Source: Echinicola sp. 20G
GTDB lineage: Bacteria > Bacteroidota > Bacteroidia > Cytophagales > Cyclobacteriaceae
Reading direction: 5' to 3'
Length of the DNA stretch: 64,000 nt
NCBI RefSeq assembly: GCF_015533855.1
Contig: NZ_AP024154.1
Coordinates: forward strand, 3,106,501 to 3,170,500
The position numbers were made by a program, and so were the translations under genes. The notes below the pieces were generated by a model. The model saw only the letters and a program-made list of their open reading frames with translations, made no database searches and had not been told where the DNA came from. This document shows, in pieces, positions 63,318-64,000 of the stretch. How positions within the stretch are numbered: position 1 is the stretch's first letter; each line of letters starts with the position of its first letter.

Positions 63318-63734
63318 ATGAAAAGGACTTTAAGAAATATAGTGGCTGTTCTAGCAGGAATCCTTGTAGGAAGCTTTGTGAACATGGGGATTGTTATGAT
63401 TAGCGGATCCATTATTCCTCCTCCTGAAGGAGCTGACGTGACCACCATGGAAGGCCTAAAGGAATCAATGCATTTGTTTCTCCCCAAACACTTTTTGATG
63501 CCATTCCTGGCACATGCATTGGGGACTTTTGTGGGGGCTTTTATAACTGGAATAATAGCAGCTACTTTCAAACTGAAGTGGGCGGTCTTGGTTGGCTTTT
63601 TGTTTTTGGTTGGAGGAGTTACCAATGTGTTTATGCTGCCATCTCCTGCTTGGTTTGCATTGATCGATATTGCTTTGGCTTATATACCTATGGCTTACTT
63701 GGGGGGTAAGTTAGCATTGAATGTAAGAAAGTGA
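63318..63734 (+). CDS. Four-helix membrane protein, function unknown
   Basis: 138 residues, with hydrophobic segments at about 7-31, 60-83, 88-104 and 108-131, suggesting four membrane helices and a small loop ('PPPEGADVTTMEGLKESMH'). Gly-rich helices ('LAHALGTFVGAFITGIIAA') are typical of small integral membrane proteins of Bacteroidota annotated as hypothetical. It lies 51 bases after the beta-lactamase gene and may share its transcript, but no functional link is evident. Confidence 0.75.
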   Translation: MKRTLRNIVAVLAGILVGSFVNMGIVMISGSIIPPPEGADVTTMEGLKESMHLFLPKHFLMPFLAHALGTFVGAFITGIIAATFKLKWAVLVGFLFLVGGVTNVFMLPSPAWFALIDIALAYIPMAYLGGKLALNVRK

Positions 63735-63855
63735 TTTTTTAACTTTCTGATTTACAGTGTTTTGATTTTTGTTTGTCTGCTATTTTAAAATTATTTTATT
63801 TTCTAATGAGTAGTTAGAGAGTTTCGCGGCTATATCCTTTTGTAACACAATACAA

Positions 63856-64000
63856 ATGGATAGAGAAAAGCAAATTCGAGATTTTCATAATGGTACCTTG
63901 TCCAAGCAAGAAGCCGAGGAATTTTTGCAGTGGTACACTTCTGATGAAGGAGAAGCCTACATGTCCCGTAAGCTTGAGCAAAATTGGAAAGTTAAAGCTG
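63856..64000 (+). CDS. FecR-family anti-sigma factor, 5' end only (cut by window edge)
   Basis: An ATG at 63856 opens a frame that continues to the window end (48 codons). 'MDREKQIRDFHNGTLSKQEA' and 'EEFLQWYTSDEGEAYMSRKL' match the N-terminal part of the complete FecR protein at 6426-7436 ('MDYNQRIKDFYEGKLSRDQV') position by position. It is therefore almost certainly another FecR-type anti-sigma factor and probably the head of a second SusCD locus to the right. No ECF sigma gene lies immediately upstream in this window. Confidence 0.8.
   Translation, partial: MDREKQIRDFHNGTLSKQEAEEFLQWYTSDEGEAYMSRKLEQNWKVKA

Noticed and set aside
1..64000. tRNA, rRNA or intact insertion sequence
   Set aside because: None was recognised by eye on either strand; a tRNAscan, Infernal or ISfinder search would be needed to exclude small ones.

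Overview
The window looks like chromosomal DNA of a marine-type Bacteroidota, most likely Cytophagales/Cyclobacteriaceae (Echinicola, Algoriphagus or Cyclobacterium-like). This is inferred from the gene families: SusC/SusD with an STN domain, ECF sigma/FecR pairs, a Bat operon, many sulfatases, GH95 and GH78 enzymes, a short ProB without PUA domain, weak or absent Shine-Dalgarno sequences and a TAnnTTTG-type promoter. No rRNA, tRNA, phage, plasmid or intact insertion sequence was recognised.

Layout. (1) 1-8.2 kb, minus strand: a polysaccharide-utilisation locus reading ECF sigma factor -> FecR anti-sigma -> SusC (with STN signalling domain) -> SusD -> a DUF1080 lectin/hydrolase-fold protein cut by the window edge. 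(2) 8.7-19.9 kb: a GGCT-fold protein, a large arylsulfatase, two divergent GH95-family lipoproteins (one with altered catalytic positions), a DUF4861 lipoprotein and a core-type cobalamin-independent methionine synthase. (3) 19.9-26.9 kb: an A+T-richer accessory region. It holds a 20-21 nt periodic repeat array, members of a dispersed repeat family, an attC-like palindrome, a Fic protein with an upstream heptamer array, two unknown genes bracketed by ~138 bp direct repeats, a ParDE toxin-antitoxin pair, an HExxH protein and a VOC protein. (4) 27.2-38.7 kb: a YtcJ-like amidohydrolase lipoprotein; a two-component system with a PepSY-like and a DUF2490 protein; a Tricorn-like S41 protease; an alkaline phosphatase fused to a PI-PLC/GDPD-like domain; two small unknown genes. 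(5) 39.0-44.8 kb: three tandem paralogous sulfatases and a HAD-family lipoprotein. (6) 44.9-53.5 kb: MoxR-DUF58-DUF4381-BatA-BatB/C-BatD followed by two outer-membrane proteins. (7) 53.6-58.9 kb, minus strand: GH78 alpha-L-rhamnosidase and a patatin-BamA fusion. (8) 59.4-64.0 kb: proC-proB-proA, a subclass B1 metallo-beta-lactamase, a four-helix membrane protein and the start of a second FecR gene.

How it fits together. Four S1 sulfatases, two GH95 and one GH78 proteins, a SusCD pair and a DUF1080 protein point to capture and desulfation of sulfated, fucose- and/or rhamnose-containing glycans, with the ECF sigma/FecR/STN chain as the likely inducer circuit. The substrate is inferred from family membership only. 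The Bat operon and proBA/proC are core housekeeping blocks. The most unusual content is in the 20-25 kb accessory region. Coordinates of start codons were revised where the longest open frame began with TTG/GTG or carried extra residues before an obvious signal peptide.
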